A stretch of 64,000 bases of DNA. Origin: Pseudocitrobacter corydidari. Its GTDB lineage: Bacteria; Pseudomonadota; Gammaproteobacteria; Enterobacterales; Enterobacteriaceae. The position numbers and the translations under genes are program-made. Within the stretch, counting starts at the first letter, position 1. The number at the start of each line of letters is the position of its first letter. The stretch lies in assembly GCF_021172065.1 (NCBI RefSeq), contig NZ_CP087880.1, positions 4,254,583-4,318,582 on the forward strand. The letters are read 5' to 3'. This document shows positions 1 to 7,358 of the stretch, piece after piece. The notes under the pieces are model-generated. The model ran no database searches, had not been told where the DNA came from, and saw only the letters and a program-made list of their open reading frames with translations.

Positions 1-560
1 CTTCTGGTCTCGCTGAGGTCATCAAATATGGCATTATCCTCGACGCGCCGTTCTTCGACTGGCTGGAAGAGAATATTGATGCCCTGATGTCCCTCGATGA
101 GAAAGCCATGGCGTACTGCATTCGTCGCTGCTGCGAATTAAAAGCAGAAGTTGTCGCTGCGGACGAGCGCGAAACCGGCTTACGTGCTTTACTCAATCTT
201 GGACATACATTTGGACATGCGATTGAAGCCGAGATGGGTTACGGTAACTGGCTTCACGGTGAAGCGGTTGCTGCTGGCATGGTCATGGCGGCGCATGCCT
301 CTGAACGCTTAGGTCAGTTTAAGCCGGAAGAGACACAGCGTATTATTGCGCTGCTCAAGCGCGCAAACCTGCCGGTCACGGGCCCGCAGGAGATGACGGC
401 ACAAGCCTATCTGCCGCATATGATGCGCGACAAAAAAGTTTTAGCCGGTGAGATGCGACTCGTCCTCCCGCTGGCAATTGGTAAAAGTGAAGTGCGCGGC
501 GGTGTGCCGCATGATGTGGTTCTTGGCGCTATTGCTGATACTCAGCGGGCGCAACAATAA
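1..560 (+). CDS. aroB: 3-dehydroquinate synthase, 3' part (5' end outside window)
   Basis: The open frame enters from the left edge in the frame starting at base 3 and stops at 558-560, giving about 185 residues. The E. coli enzyme has 362, so roughly the C-terminal half is present. AroB converts DAHP to 3-dehydroquinate in the shikimate pathway, using NAD and a divalent metal, in the cytoplasm. The segments NLGHTFGHAIE and HGEAVAAGM carry the metal-binding histidines of the family. The neighbours downstream (damX, dam, rpe, gph, trpS) match the E. coli aroKB superoperon. Nothing odd is seen in the visible part. Confidence 0.97.
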   Translation, partial: SGLAEVIKYGIILDAPFFDWLEENIDALMSLDEKAMAYCIRRCCELKAEVVAADERETGLRALLNLGHTFGHAIEAEMGYGNWLHGEAVAAGMVMAAHASERLGQFKPEETQRIIALLKRANLPVTGPQEMTAQAYLPHMMRDKKVLAGEMRLVLPLAIGKSEVRGGVPHDVVLGAIADTQRAQQ

Positions 561-570
561 GAAAGGTCAA

Positions 571-593
571 GCCGCGTTCGCGCGGCGTTTTAT
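571..593 (+). terminator. GC-rich hairpin after aroB
   Basis: GCCGCG-ttcg-CGCGGC followed by GTTTTAT lies 10 bases after the aroB stop. The short T run suggests a partial terminator or mRNA-stabilising hairpin rather than full termination, because damX and dam are usually transcribed partly from upstream promoters. Function is inferred from structure only. Confidence 0.5.
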
Positions 594-645
594 CTTCAGG
601 TGAAGTGCAATAGTTGTGGGCGTGAGCCTTTTAGTGGGGTGTTAA

Positions 646-1992
646 ATGGATGAATTTAAACCAGAAGACGAGCTGAAACCCGATCCCAGCGATCGTCGTA
701 CTGGTCGCTCTCGTCAATCTTCCGATCGTGACAATGAGCCGCAGATCAATTTTGATGATGTGGAGCTGGAAGCGGATGAGCGCCGTCCGGCCCGTAGCCG
801 CAAGGCACGTGAAGATGTCGAGCCCGAAGATGAGCTGTATGACGACGAAGATGATGCAGAGGCGGAAGAAGTCGTCGAGCGTCGTCCGCGTAAACGTAAA
901 TCCCCACCGCGTAAACCGGCTTCTCGCCAGTACATTATGATGGGTGTCGGGATTCTGGTGCTGCTGCTGCTGATCGTGGGCATCGGTTCGGCGCTGAAAT
1001 CACCGTCTTCCTCTTCCAGCGACCAGAGCGCGTCGGCGGAAAAAAATATCGATCTCTCCGGTGATGCTGCCGATCAGGCAAATGGCACGCAGCCTGCGCC
1101 AGGCACCACTTCCGCAGAGCAAACCGCAGGCGCTAACCCGCAGCAGGACGTTTCTCTGCCGCCAATCTCTTCCACGCCGACTCAGGGTCAGCCAGCCGCA
1201 ACGGCTGAAGGCCAGCAGCGTGTGGAAGTACAGGGCGATCTGAACAATGCACTGACTCAGCAACAGGGCCAGGTCGACAACGTGGTGGTTAACTCCACGC
1301 TGCCAACCGAACCGGCGACCGTTGCACCTATCCGTAACGGCGCGGCATCTCGCCCGGCGGCAACGGAAACAGCACCGCGTCAGCAGACGGCGGCAACGCG
1401 TCCTGAACGTAAACAGGCTGTGATTGAACCGAAGCCGCAAAGCAAACCGCAAACGACCGCGGCGGCGAAACCGACTCCGGCGGCAACGCCTAAACCTGTT
1501 GCCCAGCAGACGAAACACACCGAAACCGCAGCCACGAGCACGCCGGCGAAAACGCCAGCTACCTCTACCGCTCCAGCGAAACCGGCAGCAACGGCAACCA
1601 CCACGGCGCCTGCGGCAACTTCAACGACCGCACCAGCGGCGACCACTGCACCGGCTGCTACTGCGGCAACCAGTGCTCCGGCAGCCAGCGGCGCGGCGAA
1701 ATCTGCAGGCGATGTGAATTCACTGAAATCTGCGCCTGGCGGTCATTACACGCTGCAGCTCAGCTCCTCTTCCAACTACGACAACCTGAACGGTTGGGCG
1801 AAGAAAGAGAATCTGAAAGACTACGTGGTGTATCAGACCACGCGTAACGGTCAGCCGTGGTATGTGCTGGTAACGGGTGTGTATGCGTCGAAAGATGATG
1901 CGAAACGCGCGGTGACCTCGCTGCCTGCCGATGTTCAGGCAAAAAATCCGTGGGCGAAACCGTTGCATCAGGTGCAATCTGACCTGAAGTAA
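646..1992 (+). CDS. damX: Cell division protein DamX (SPOR-domain, inner membrane)
   Basis: The protein has 448 residues, slightly longer than the about 428 of E. coli DamX. The N-terminal 100 residues are highly charged (acidic blocks near 50-75 and RPRKRKSPPRK before the membrane). A single membrane segment follows at about 104-123 (IMMGVGILVLLLLIVGIG). A long periplasmic linker (about 125-360) is rich in Ala, Thr, Pro and Gln, with runs such as TAPAATTAPAATAATS. The C-terminal 80 residues form the SPOR domain (GGHYTLQLSSSSNY onward), which in this family binds denuded septal peptidoglycan. The extra length lies in the low-complexity linker. It sits between aroB and dam as in E. coli. Confidence 0.95.
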   Translation: MDEFKPEDELKPDPSDRRTGRSRQSSDRDNEPQINFDDVELEADERRPARSRKAREDVEPEDELYDDEDDAEAEEVVERRPRKRKSPPRKPASRQYIMMGVGILVLLLLIVGIGSALKSPSSSSSDQSASAEKNIDLSGDAADQANGTQPAPGTTSAEQTAGANPQQDVSLPPISSTPTQGQPAATAEGQQRVEVQGDLNNALTQQQGQVDNVVVNSTLPTEPATVAPIRNGAASRPAATETAPRQQTAATRPERKQAVIEPKPQSKPQTTAAAKPTPAATPKPVAQQTKHTETAATSTPAKTPATSTAPAKPAATATTTAPAATSTTAPAATTAPAATAATSAPAASGAAKSAGDVNSLKSAPGGHYTLQLSSSSNYDNLNGWAKKENLKDYVVYQTTRNGQPWYVLVTGVYASKDDAKRAVTSLPADVQAKNPWAKPLHQVQSDLK

Positions 1993-2066
1993 TGTGACGT
2001 GCTACAAGCGCAGGATGCTGTCGGAGCTTTCTCCACAGCCGGAGAAAGTGTAATTAGTTAGGCAGC

Positions 2067-2897
2067 ATGAAAAAAAATCGCGCTTTTTTAAAATGGGCAG
2101 GGGGAAAATTCCCCCTGCTCGAAGATATTAGACATCACTTGCCATCAGGTGACTGCCTGGTGGAGCCTTTCGTGGGTGCCGGGTCGGTATTTCTTAATAC
2201 CGACTTTTCACGTTATATCCTTGCTGATATCAACAGCGATCTTATCGATCTCTACAACATCGTAAAAAACCAGCCTGACGACTATGTCGCCGAGGCGCGT
2301 AAGGTTTTCACACCAGAAACGAATGATGCCGAACGCTACTACGCGTTTCGCAGCGAATTTAACGCCAGCACGGATAAAATGCGCCGTGCGGTTCTCTTCT
2401 TGTACTTAAATCGTCACGGCTACAACGGTTTGTGCCGTTACAATTTGCGCGGTGAGTTCAACGTGCCATTTGGCCGATACAAGAAGCCTTACTTCCCGGA
2501 AGCCGAGCTGTACCACTTCGCCGAAAAAGCGCAGAACGCTGAGTTCTATTGCGAGTCGTATGAAGTGTGTATGGATCGCGCGCAGCAGGCAAAGAAAGCG
2601 GTCGTCTATTGCGATCCGCCCTACGCACCGCTCTCCGCAACGGCCAACTTTACGGCTTACCACACCAATAGCTTCAGCAGCGAACAGCAAAAGCTGCTGG
2701 CTGATAAAGCCGAAGAGCTGGTGGCGAAGCGTATTCCGGTACTGATTTCAAACCATCGCACACCCGAGACGGTGGCGTGGTATAACAACGCAGTACAGCA
2801 CGTCGTAAAAGTGCGACGCAGTATTAGCCGCAACGGCGGCACGCGTAATAAGGTGGATGAGCTGCTGGCGTTGTATCGCCCGGCAGATAAAAAATAG
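2067..2897 (+). CDS. dam: DNA adenine methyltransferase Dam (GATC)
   Basis: 276 residues, near the 278 of E. coli Dam. The protein methylates adenine N6 in GATC and serves mismatch repair strand choice, replication timing and gene regulation. The AdoMet motif (KWAGGK near 9-14 and FVGAGS near 35-40) precedes the catalytic DPPYAPLS at about residue 183, the order of alpha-class amino methyltransferases. It lies 74 bases after damX and 16 bases before rpe, inside the same transcription unit. No truncation or missing key residue is seen. Confidence 0.97.
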   Translation: MKKNRAFLKWAGGKFPLLEDIRHHLPSGDCLVEPFVGAGSVFLNTDFSRYILADINSDLIDLYNIVKNQPDDYVAEARKVFTPETNDAERYYAFRSEFNASTDKMRRAVLFLYLNRHGYNGLCRYNLRGEFNVPFGRYKKPYFPEAELYHFAEKAQNAEFYCESYEVCMDRAQQAKKAVVYCDPPYAPLSATANFTAYHTNSFSSEQQKLLADKAEELVAKRIPVLISNHRTPETVAWYNNAVQHVVKVRRSISRNGGTRNKVDELLALYRPADKK

Positions 2898-2913
2898 TTT
2901 TTAGGAGATGCGG

Positions 2914-3591
2914 ATGAAACAGTTTTTGATTGCCCCCTCAATTCTGTCGGCTGATTTTGCCCGCCTGGGTGAAGACACCGCCAACGCACTGGCAGCCGGT
3001 GCGGATGTGGTTCATTTCGATGTTATGGATAACCACTATGTGCCGAACCTGACCATCGGCCCGATGGTGCTGAAAGCCCTGCGCAACTACGGTATTACCG
3101 CGCCCATCGACGTTCATCTGATGGTGAAGCCGGTCGACCGTATTGTTCCCGATTTCGCGGCAGCAGGTGCCAGCATTATTACCTTCCATCCCGAAGCCTC
3201 TGAGCACGTTGACCGCACGCTGCAACTGATCAAAGAGCACGGCTGTAAAGCGGGGCTGGTATTCAACCCGGCAACGCCGCTGAGCTATCTCGATTATGTC
3301 ATGGATAAACTAGACGTGATCCTGCTGATGTCGGTGAACCCAGGCTTTGGCGGCCAGTCCTTTATTCCTCACACCCTCGACAAGCTGCGCGAAGTACGCC
3401 GTCGCATTGACGAATCTGGCTACGATATCCGCCTGGAAGTGGACGGCGGGGTGAAGGTGAACAACATCGGCGAAATCGCCGCCGCCGGGGCAGATATGTT
3501 TGTCGCAGGCTCCGCGATTTTTGATAAGCCGGATTACAAAAAAGTGATTGATGAAATGCGCAGTGAACTGGCAAAGGTAAGTCATGGATAA
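2914..3591 (+). CDS. rpe: Ribulose-phosphate 3-epimerase
   Basis: 225 residues from ATG 2914; an ATG at 2908 is only one base after the Shine-Dalgarno TAGGAG (2902-2906), so 2914 is the better start and gives the E. coli length. The enzyme interconverts ribulose 5-phosphate and xylulose 5-phosphate in the pentose phosphate pathway. The TIM-barrel shows HFDVMDNHYVPN and DVHLMVKP metal/active-site segments, MSVNPGFGGQ and LEVDGGV near the C-terminus. The last 8 bases overlap the start of gph, implying coupled translation. Confidence 0.97.
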   Translation: MKQFLIAPSILSADFARLGEDTANALAAGADVVHFDVMDNHYVPNLTIGPMVLKALRNYGITAPIDVHLMVKPVDRIVPDFAAAGASIITFHPEASEHVDRTLQLIKEHGCKAGLVFNPATPLSYLDYVMDKLDVILLMSVNPGFGGQSFIPHTLDKLREVRRRIDESGYDIRLEVDGGVKVNNIGEIAAAGADMFVAGSAIFDKPDYKKVIDEMRSELAKVSHG

Positions 3592-4345
3592 ATTGCAAAA
3601 CCTCCGCGGCGTGGCCTTCGATCTCGACGGTACGCTGGTGGATAGCGCGCCGGGGCTCACCGCGGCGGTAGATAGCGCGCTTTACGCGCTGGAACTCCCG
3701 GTCGCAGGCGAAGAACGCGTGGTGACCTGGATTGGCAACGGTGCTGATGTTCTGATGGAGCGGGCGCTGGCCTGGTCTCGTCAGGAGCGTGCGACTCAAC
3801 GTGCCTCCCAGGGGAAACCTTCCGTTGACCATGCGGACATCCCGCAGGATGAACAGCTGCGCGTGCTGCGTCGCCTGTTTGATCGCTACTACGCCGAGTT
3901 TGCCGAAGAGGGCAGTTTCCTCTTCCCACATGTTGAACAAACGCTGGCGGCGCTGCATGACAAAGGCCTGCCGCTGGCGCTGGTGACCAATAAGCCGACG
4001 CCGTTTGTCGCGCCACTGCTTGAGTCGCTGGGGATTGCGCGTTTCTTTAGCGTGGTGATTGGCGGCGATGACGTGCAGAACAAGAAGCCGCATCCGGAGC
4101 CGCTGTTGCTGGTAGCGAAGCGTCTGGAAATCGAACCGGCTGAACTGTTGTTTGTGGGCGATTCCCGCAACGATATTCAGGCGGCACAGGCGGCGGGCTG
4201 CTGCTCTGTGGGCCTGACCTACGGCTACAATTATGGCGAATCTATCGCGCTCAGCTCGCCCGATTATATCTTCGACCAGTTTAATGAACTCTTGCCCGCG
4301 CTCGGGCTTCCGCACAGTGAAAATCAGGAATTAGAAAATGACTAA
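3584..4345 (+). CDS. gph: Phosphoglycolate phosphatase
   Basis: 253 residues of the HAD superfamily. The motif I nucleophile DLDGTLVDS is at about 13-21, followed by VTNKPTP (motif II) and FVGDSRNDIQAA (motif IV acidic pair). The family hydrolyses 2-phosphoglycolate, for example that made during repair of 3'-phosphoglycolate DNA ends. Its start overlaps the rpe end by 8 bases and its end overlaps the trpS start by 8 bases, so rpe-gph-trpS are read as one tightly packed unit. Confidence 0.96.
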   Translation: MDKLQNLRGVAFDLDGTLVDSAPGLTAAVDSALYALELPVAGEERVVTWIGNGADVLMERALAWSRQERATQRASQGKPSVDHADIPQDEQLRVLRRLFDRYYAEFAEEGSFLFPHVEQTLAALHDKGLPLALVTNKPTPFVAPLLESLGIARFFSVVIGGDDVQNKKPHPEPLLLVAKRLEIEPAELLFVGDSRNDIQAAQAAGCCSVGLTYGYNYGESIALSSPDYIFDQFNELLPALGLPHSENQELEND

Positions 4346-5345
4346 GCCCATCGTTTTTAGTGGCGCACAGCCGTCAGGTGAATTGACCATTGGCAACTAC
4401 ATGGGTGCGCTGCGTCAGTGGGTAAACATGCAGGATGACTACCATTGCATCTACTGCATCGTTGACCAGCACGCGATCACCGTGCGTCAGGACCCGCAGG
4501 CGCTGCGCAAAGCAACGTTAGATACCCTGGCGCTCTATCTGGCCTGTGGCATCGACCCGGAAAAAAGCACCATCTTCGTACAGTCTCACGTGCCGGAACA
4601 CGCACAGCTGAGCTGGGCGCTGAACTGCTACACCTACTTCGGTGAACTGAGCCGTATGACCCAGTTCAAAGATAAATCCGCACGCTATGCGGAAAACATC
4701 AACGCCGGTCTGTTCGACTACCCGGTACTGATGGCGGCAGATATCCTGCTGTATCAAACCAACCAGGTTCCGGTGGGCGAAGATCAGAAACAGCACCTGG
4801 AACTGAGCCGCGATATCGCCCAGCGCTTTAACGCCATTTACGGCGATATCTTTAAAGTGCCAGAGCCGTTTATTCCGAAATCCGGCGCGCGCGTGATGTC
4901 GCTGCTGGAGCCGACCAAGAAGATGTCCAAATCGGATGACAACCGCAATAACGTCATCGGCCTGCTGGAAGATCCGAAATCCGTCGTGAAGAAAATCAAA
5001 CGCGCGATGACCGACTCGGAAGAGCCGCCGGTGGTGCGTTATGACGTGAAAGAGAAAGCGGGCGTTTCCAACCTGCTGGATATTCTCTCTGCCGTTACGG
5101 GCCAGAGCATTCCGGAGCTGGAAAAACACTTCGAAGGCAAAATGTACGGCCACCTGAAAGGCGAAGTGGCAGAAGCCGTTTCCGGCATGCTGACCGAGCT
5201 TCAGGAACGTTATCACCGTTTCCGTAACGATGAAGCGCTGCTCAACAAAATTATGAAAGAGGGCGCGGACAAAGCCAGCGCACGCGCGGGGCAAACGCTG
5301 AAAGCTGTTTACGAAGCGATTGGGTTTGTGGGCAAGCCTTTATAA
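4338..5345 (+). CDS. trpS: Tryptophanyl-tRNA synthetase
   Basis: 335 residues, class I aminoacyl-tRNA synthetase that charges tRNA-Trp. The HIGH-equivalent TIGNYMGAL lies at about 16-24 and KMSKS at 195-199, with GEDQKQHLEL between them as in bacterial TrpRS. It is the last gene of the aroB-to-trpS unit and is followed directly by a perfect palindromic terminator. No unusual features. Confidence 0.97.
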   Translation: MTKPIVFSGAQPSGELTIGNYMGALRQWVNMQDDYHCIYCIVDQHAITVRQDPQALRKATLDTLALYLACGIDPEKSTIFVQSHVPEHAQLSWALNCYTYFGELSRMTQFKDKSARYAENINAGLFDYPVLMAADILLYQTNQVPVGEDQKQHLELSRDIAQRFNAIYGDIFKVPEPFIPKSGARVMSLLEPTKKMSKSDDNRNNVIGLLEDPKSVVKKIKRAMTDSEEPPVVRYDVKEKAGVSNLLDILSAVTGQSIPELEKHFEGKMYGHLKGEVAEAVSGMLTELQERYHRFRNDEALLNKIMKEGADKASARAGQTLKAVYEAIGFVGKPL

Positions 5346-5354
5346 TAAATCGAT

Positions 5355-5381
5355 GAAGCCGGGAAATTTCCCGGCTTTTTT
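5355..5381 (+). terminator. Rho-independent terminator after trpS
   Basis: A 22-base perfect palindrome (arms AAGCCGGGAAA and TTTCCCGGCTT) is followed by a T run. It closes the trpS unit and faces the convergent yhfL remnant and cysG. Confidence 0.9.
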
Positions 5382-5393
5382 ATATTATTTAAA

Positions 5394-5480
5394 TTATTGT
5401 TCTGTCGCTGGGCCACAGCCGCCAATAATTTTGGAAACTGAAATAGCGAGATGCAGCAAATAATCGTAAGTGTCATGTGT
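5394..5480 (-). pseudogene. yhfL: Remnant of small lipoprotein gene yhfL (C-terminal part only)
   Basis: Reading the minus strand, this stretch encodes 28 residues ending in a stop and containing YDYLLH, SKIIGGCGP and a final Gln. This matches, from memory, the C-terminal half of the 55-residue E. coli lipoprotein YhfL, which also lies directly after cysG. No start codon, signal peptide or lipobox precedes it. The frame runs back in phase without a usable ATG to the cysG stop. It is therefore most likely a 5'-deleted remnant. The identification is by recognition, not by a search. Confidence 0.7.
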
Positions 5481-5493
5481 TTGTATTATATAT

Positions 5494-5517
5494 GGGCGCG
5501 GCAGGTTTACCGCGCCC
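5494..5517 (-). terminator. GC-rich hairpin after cysG
   Basis: Arms GGGCGCGG and CCGCGCCC with an 8-base loop lie 8 bases after the cysG stop. On the minus strand no strong T run follows (ATATATAAT), so termination may be weak. Function is inferred. Confidence 0.45.
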
Positions 5518-5525
5518 GAAGGGCA

Positions 5526-6899
5526 TTAATGATTTGAGAACCAGTTCAGTTTACTACGAAGCGCAACCACACGACCCACGATAATCAGCGCCGGGCTTTC
5601 CATCTGCTGCGCCAGTGCGCCTAACTCTGCCAGTGTTCCATCGACAACGCGCTGTTTAATGGCCGTGCCGTTCTCCACAATCGCCACCGGCATCTCTGCC
5701 GACATGCCGTGTTCAATCAGTTTTTGCTGGATGGTCGCCGCCTGATTCAGCCCCATGTAGAACACCAGCGTTTGTTTCTCTGCCGCCAGATTTTCCCAGT
5801 CCAGCTCGCCGCCGGTTTTCAGGTGGCCGGTGACCAGACGTACGCTTTGCGCATAGTCGCGGTGCGTGAGCGGGATACCCGAATACGCCGAGCAACCCGA
5901 TGCCGCCGTAATACCCGGCACGACGGAGAAAGGTATACCGGCATCGCACAGGGTTTCCAGCTCTTCGCCGCCGCGCCCGAAGATAAACGGATCGCCGCCT
6001 TTCAGGCGCACCACGCGTTTCCCTTTCTGCGCTTCGCGCAGCAGGATCTGGTTGATCTCATCCTGCGGCACGCAGTGATAACCGGCACGCTTACCGACAA
6101 ACACGCGATCCGCGTCGCGGCGCACCAGATTCATAATGTCATCGGAGACCAGACGGTCATAAACCACCACATCCGCCTGCTGGATTTGTTGCAGCCCTTT
6201 GAGCGTCAATAAGCCTGCATCGCCCGGCCCGGCGCCAACCAGTACCACTTCACCGCGATGGTCCAGCGGTTCGGTGAGCAGGTGTTCGGTGACCTGTTCA
6301 ATGGCAACTTTGTCCTGATTCGCCAGCGACTGGGCTAAGCGATCATGGCTGAACAGTTTTTCCCAGAAACGGCGACGTTCAGCGATGGTGGCAAACTGCT
6401 TTTTCACCCGTGAACGTAGCTGGCCTGCGTAGTGCGCCACCTGCCCAAGATGCAGCGGCAGCAGCGATTCCAGCTTTTCGCGCAGCAGACGCGCCAGCAC
6501 CGGAGACGTGCCGCCGGAAGAGACTGCCACCATTAGCGGCGAGCGGTCGATAATTGATGGCATGATAAAACTGGCGGCTTTCGGCGCATCGACAACGTTG
6601 CAGAAAATGCGTCGCGCTTCCGCCGCTTCACTGACCTGCTGATTCACCGCGTCGTTATCCGTGGCGGCGATCGCCAGCCAGCAGGTATCAAGCAGAGACG
6701 GGGCAAACTCGCCCTCAACCAGCGTCAGCATGCCTGCTTCTTCCCATATCCTGAACTGAGGAACGTACTCCAGCGCGTTGACCGTCAGACGGGCGCCTGC
6801 ATCTAGCAGCAAGCGGGCCTTACGTTCAGCAACATCACCGCCGCCAACCAATAAACAGTCACGGTCGTGTAACTGGCAGAAGATAGGTAAGTGATCCAC
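5526..6899 (-). CDS. cysG: Siroheme synthase CysG (trifunctional)
   Basis: 457 residues, identical in length to E. coli CysG, starting at a GTG codon preceded by GAGG, as in E. coli. The N-terminal module (1 to about 200) has the NAD-binding VGGGDVAERKA and does precorrin-2 dehydrogenation and iron chelation, with GGTSPVLAR near residue 128. The C-terminal module (about 215-457) is the SAM uroporphyrinogen III methyltransferase (VGAGPGDAGLLTLKG, YDRLVSDDI, KGGDPFIFGRG). It supplies siroheme to NirB encoded upstream and to sulfite reductase. In E. coli nirC lies between nirD and cysG; here it does not. Confidence 0.97.
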   Translation of the reverse strand: MDHLPIFCQLHDRDCLLVGGGDVAERKARLLLDAGARLTVNALEYVPQFRIWEEAGMLTLVEGEFAPSLLDTCWLAIAATDNDAVNQQVSEAAEARRIFCNVVDAPKAASFIMPSIIDRSPLMVAVSSGGTSPVLARLLREKLESLLPLHLGQVAHYAGQLRSRVKKQFATIAERRRFWEKLFSHDRLAQSLANQDKVAIEQVTEHLLTEPLDHRGEVVLVGAGPGDAGLLTLKGLQQIQQADVVVYDRLVSDDIMNLVRRDADRVFVGKRAGYHCVPQDEINQILLREAQKGKRVVRLKGGDPFIFGRGGEELETLCDAGIPFSVVPGITAASGCSAYSGIPLTHRDYAQSVRLVTGHLKTGGELDWENLAAEKQTLVFYMGLNQAATIQQKLIEHGMSAEMPVAIVENGTAIKQRVVDGTLAELGALAQQMESPALIIVGRVVALRSKLNWFSNH

Positions 6900-6910
6900 G
6901 GTGTAGCCTC

Positions 6911-6973
6911 TTAAATGGACAGAAACAGGGGGAATATGGCGGGTAGAATAACAGCAGAAGCCGCATGAAACAT
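6911..6973 (-). CDS. Possible 20-residue hydrophobic small ORF between nirD and cysG
   Basis: An ATG at 6973 preceded by AGGA at a spacing of 8 opens a 20-residue frame (begins MFHAAS, mostly Ala, Ile, Leu, Phe) that stops 11 bases before the cysG start. It occupies the place where nirC lies in E. coli, but it does not resemble the NirC N-terminus that I recall. It could be a small membrane peptide or a chance frame; composition and placement are the only evidence. Confidence 0.2.
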   Translation of the reverse strand: MFHAASAVILPAIFPLFLSI

Positions 6974-7000
6974 ACGACTTTTCCTGCTGTTACCTCTAAG

Positions 7001-7025
7001 AGGTCATAGGAGGAACCTATGACCT
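7001..7025. repeat. Strong inverted repeat between nirD and cysG
   Basis: AGGTCATAGG-aggaa-CCTATGACCT forms a perfect 10-base stem with a 5-base loop, starting just after the nirD stop on the minus strand. A second small palindrome (CCTCTAAGAGG) abuts it, and CTGTTAC occurs on both sides. No T run follows, so it may serve as an mRNA 3'-end stabiliser for nirBD. It may also be part of the scar left by loss of nirC. Confidence 0.6.
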
Positions 7026-7031
7026 GTTACG

Positions 7032-7358
7032 TCAGGCTTTGAGCTGTACCTGGCCGTCTTTCACGCGGGCTTCAAAATGGGCGACAGAGTGGCTTTCGTC
7101 CTCCATGCACAGCCCATCGCGCAGACGGAAACGCTGTTTTTTCAGCGGGCTGGCGACCCATAAATCGCCCTGATGTTCTGCAATCAGGCCGCGTGACAAC
7201 ACGCTGGACTCAAAGAACGGGTCGATGTTGCTGATGGCGAAAACCTGGTCGTCAGCGTAGGGGCGGAAAATCGCCACCTGCTGGTCGCCCAGCAGGGCGC
7301 AAACGCCGGTTGCCGGCAAAATAGCGTCGATTTTGCAGATGTTTATCCACTGGCTCAT
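7032..7358 (-). CDS. nirD: Nitrite reductase (NADH) small subunit
   Basis: 108 residues, the E. coli NirD length. The Rieske-like small subunit partners NirB in reducing nitrite to ammonium in the cytoplasm. Like E. coli NirD it lacks the Cys/His iron-sulfur ligands of true Rieske proteins: the sequence shows GVCALLGDQQVAIF and SRGLIAEHQGDLWVASPL without CxH pairs. Its start overlaps the nirB end by 4 bases (ATGA), implying translational coupling. Confidence 0.95.
   Translation of the reverse strand: MSQWINICKIDAILPATGVCALLGDQQVAIFRPYADDQVFAISNIDPFFESSVLSRGLIAEHQGDLWVASPLKKQRFRLRDGLCMEDESHSVAHFEARVKDGQVQLKA

Noticed and set aside
3362..4315. 317-codon minus-strand frame opposite rpe/gph
   Set aside because: Both plus-strand genes are clearly real and tightly packed; the antisense product is Arg/Gln-rich without a domain.
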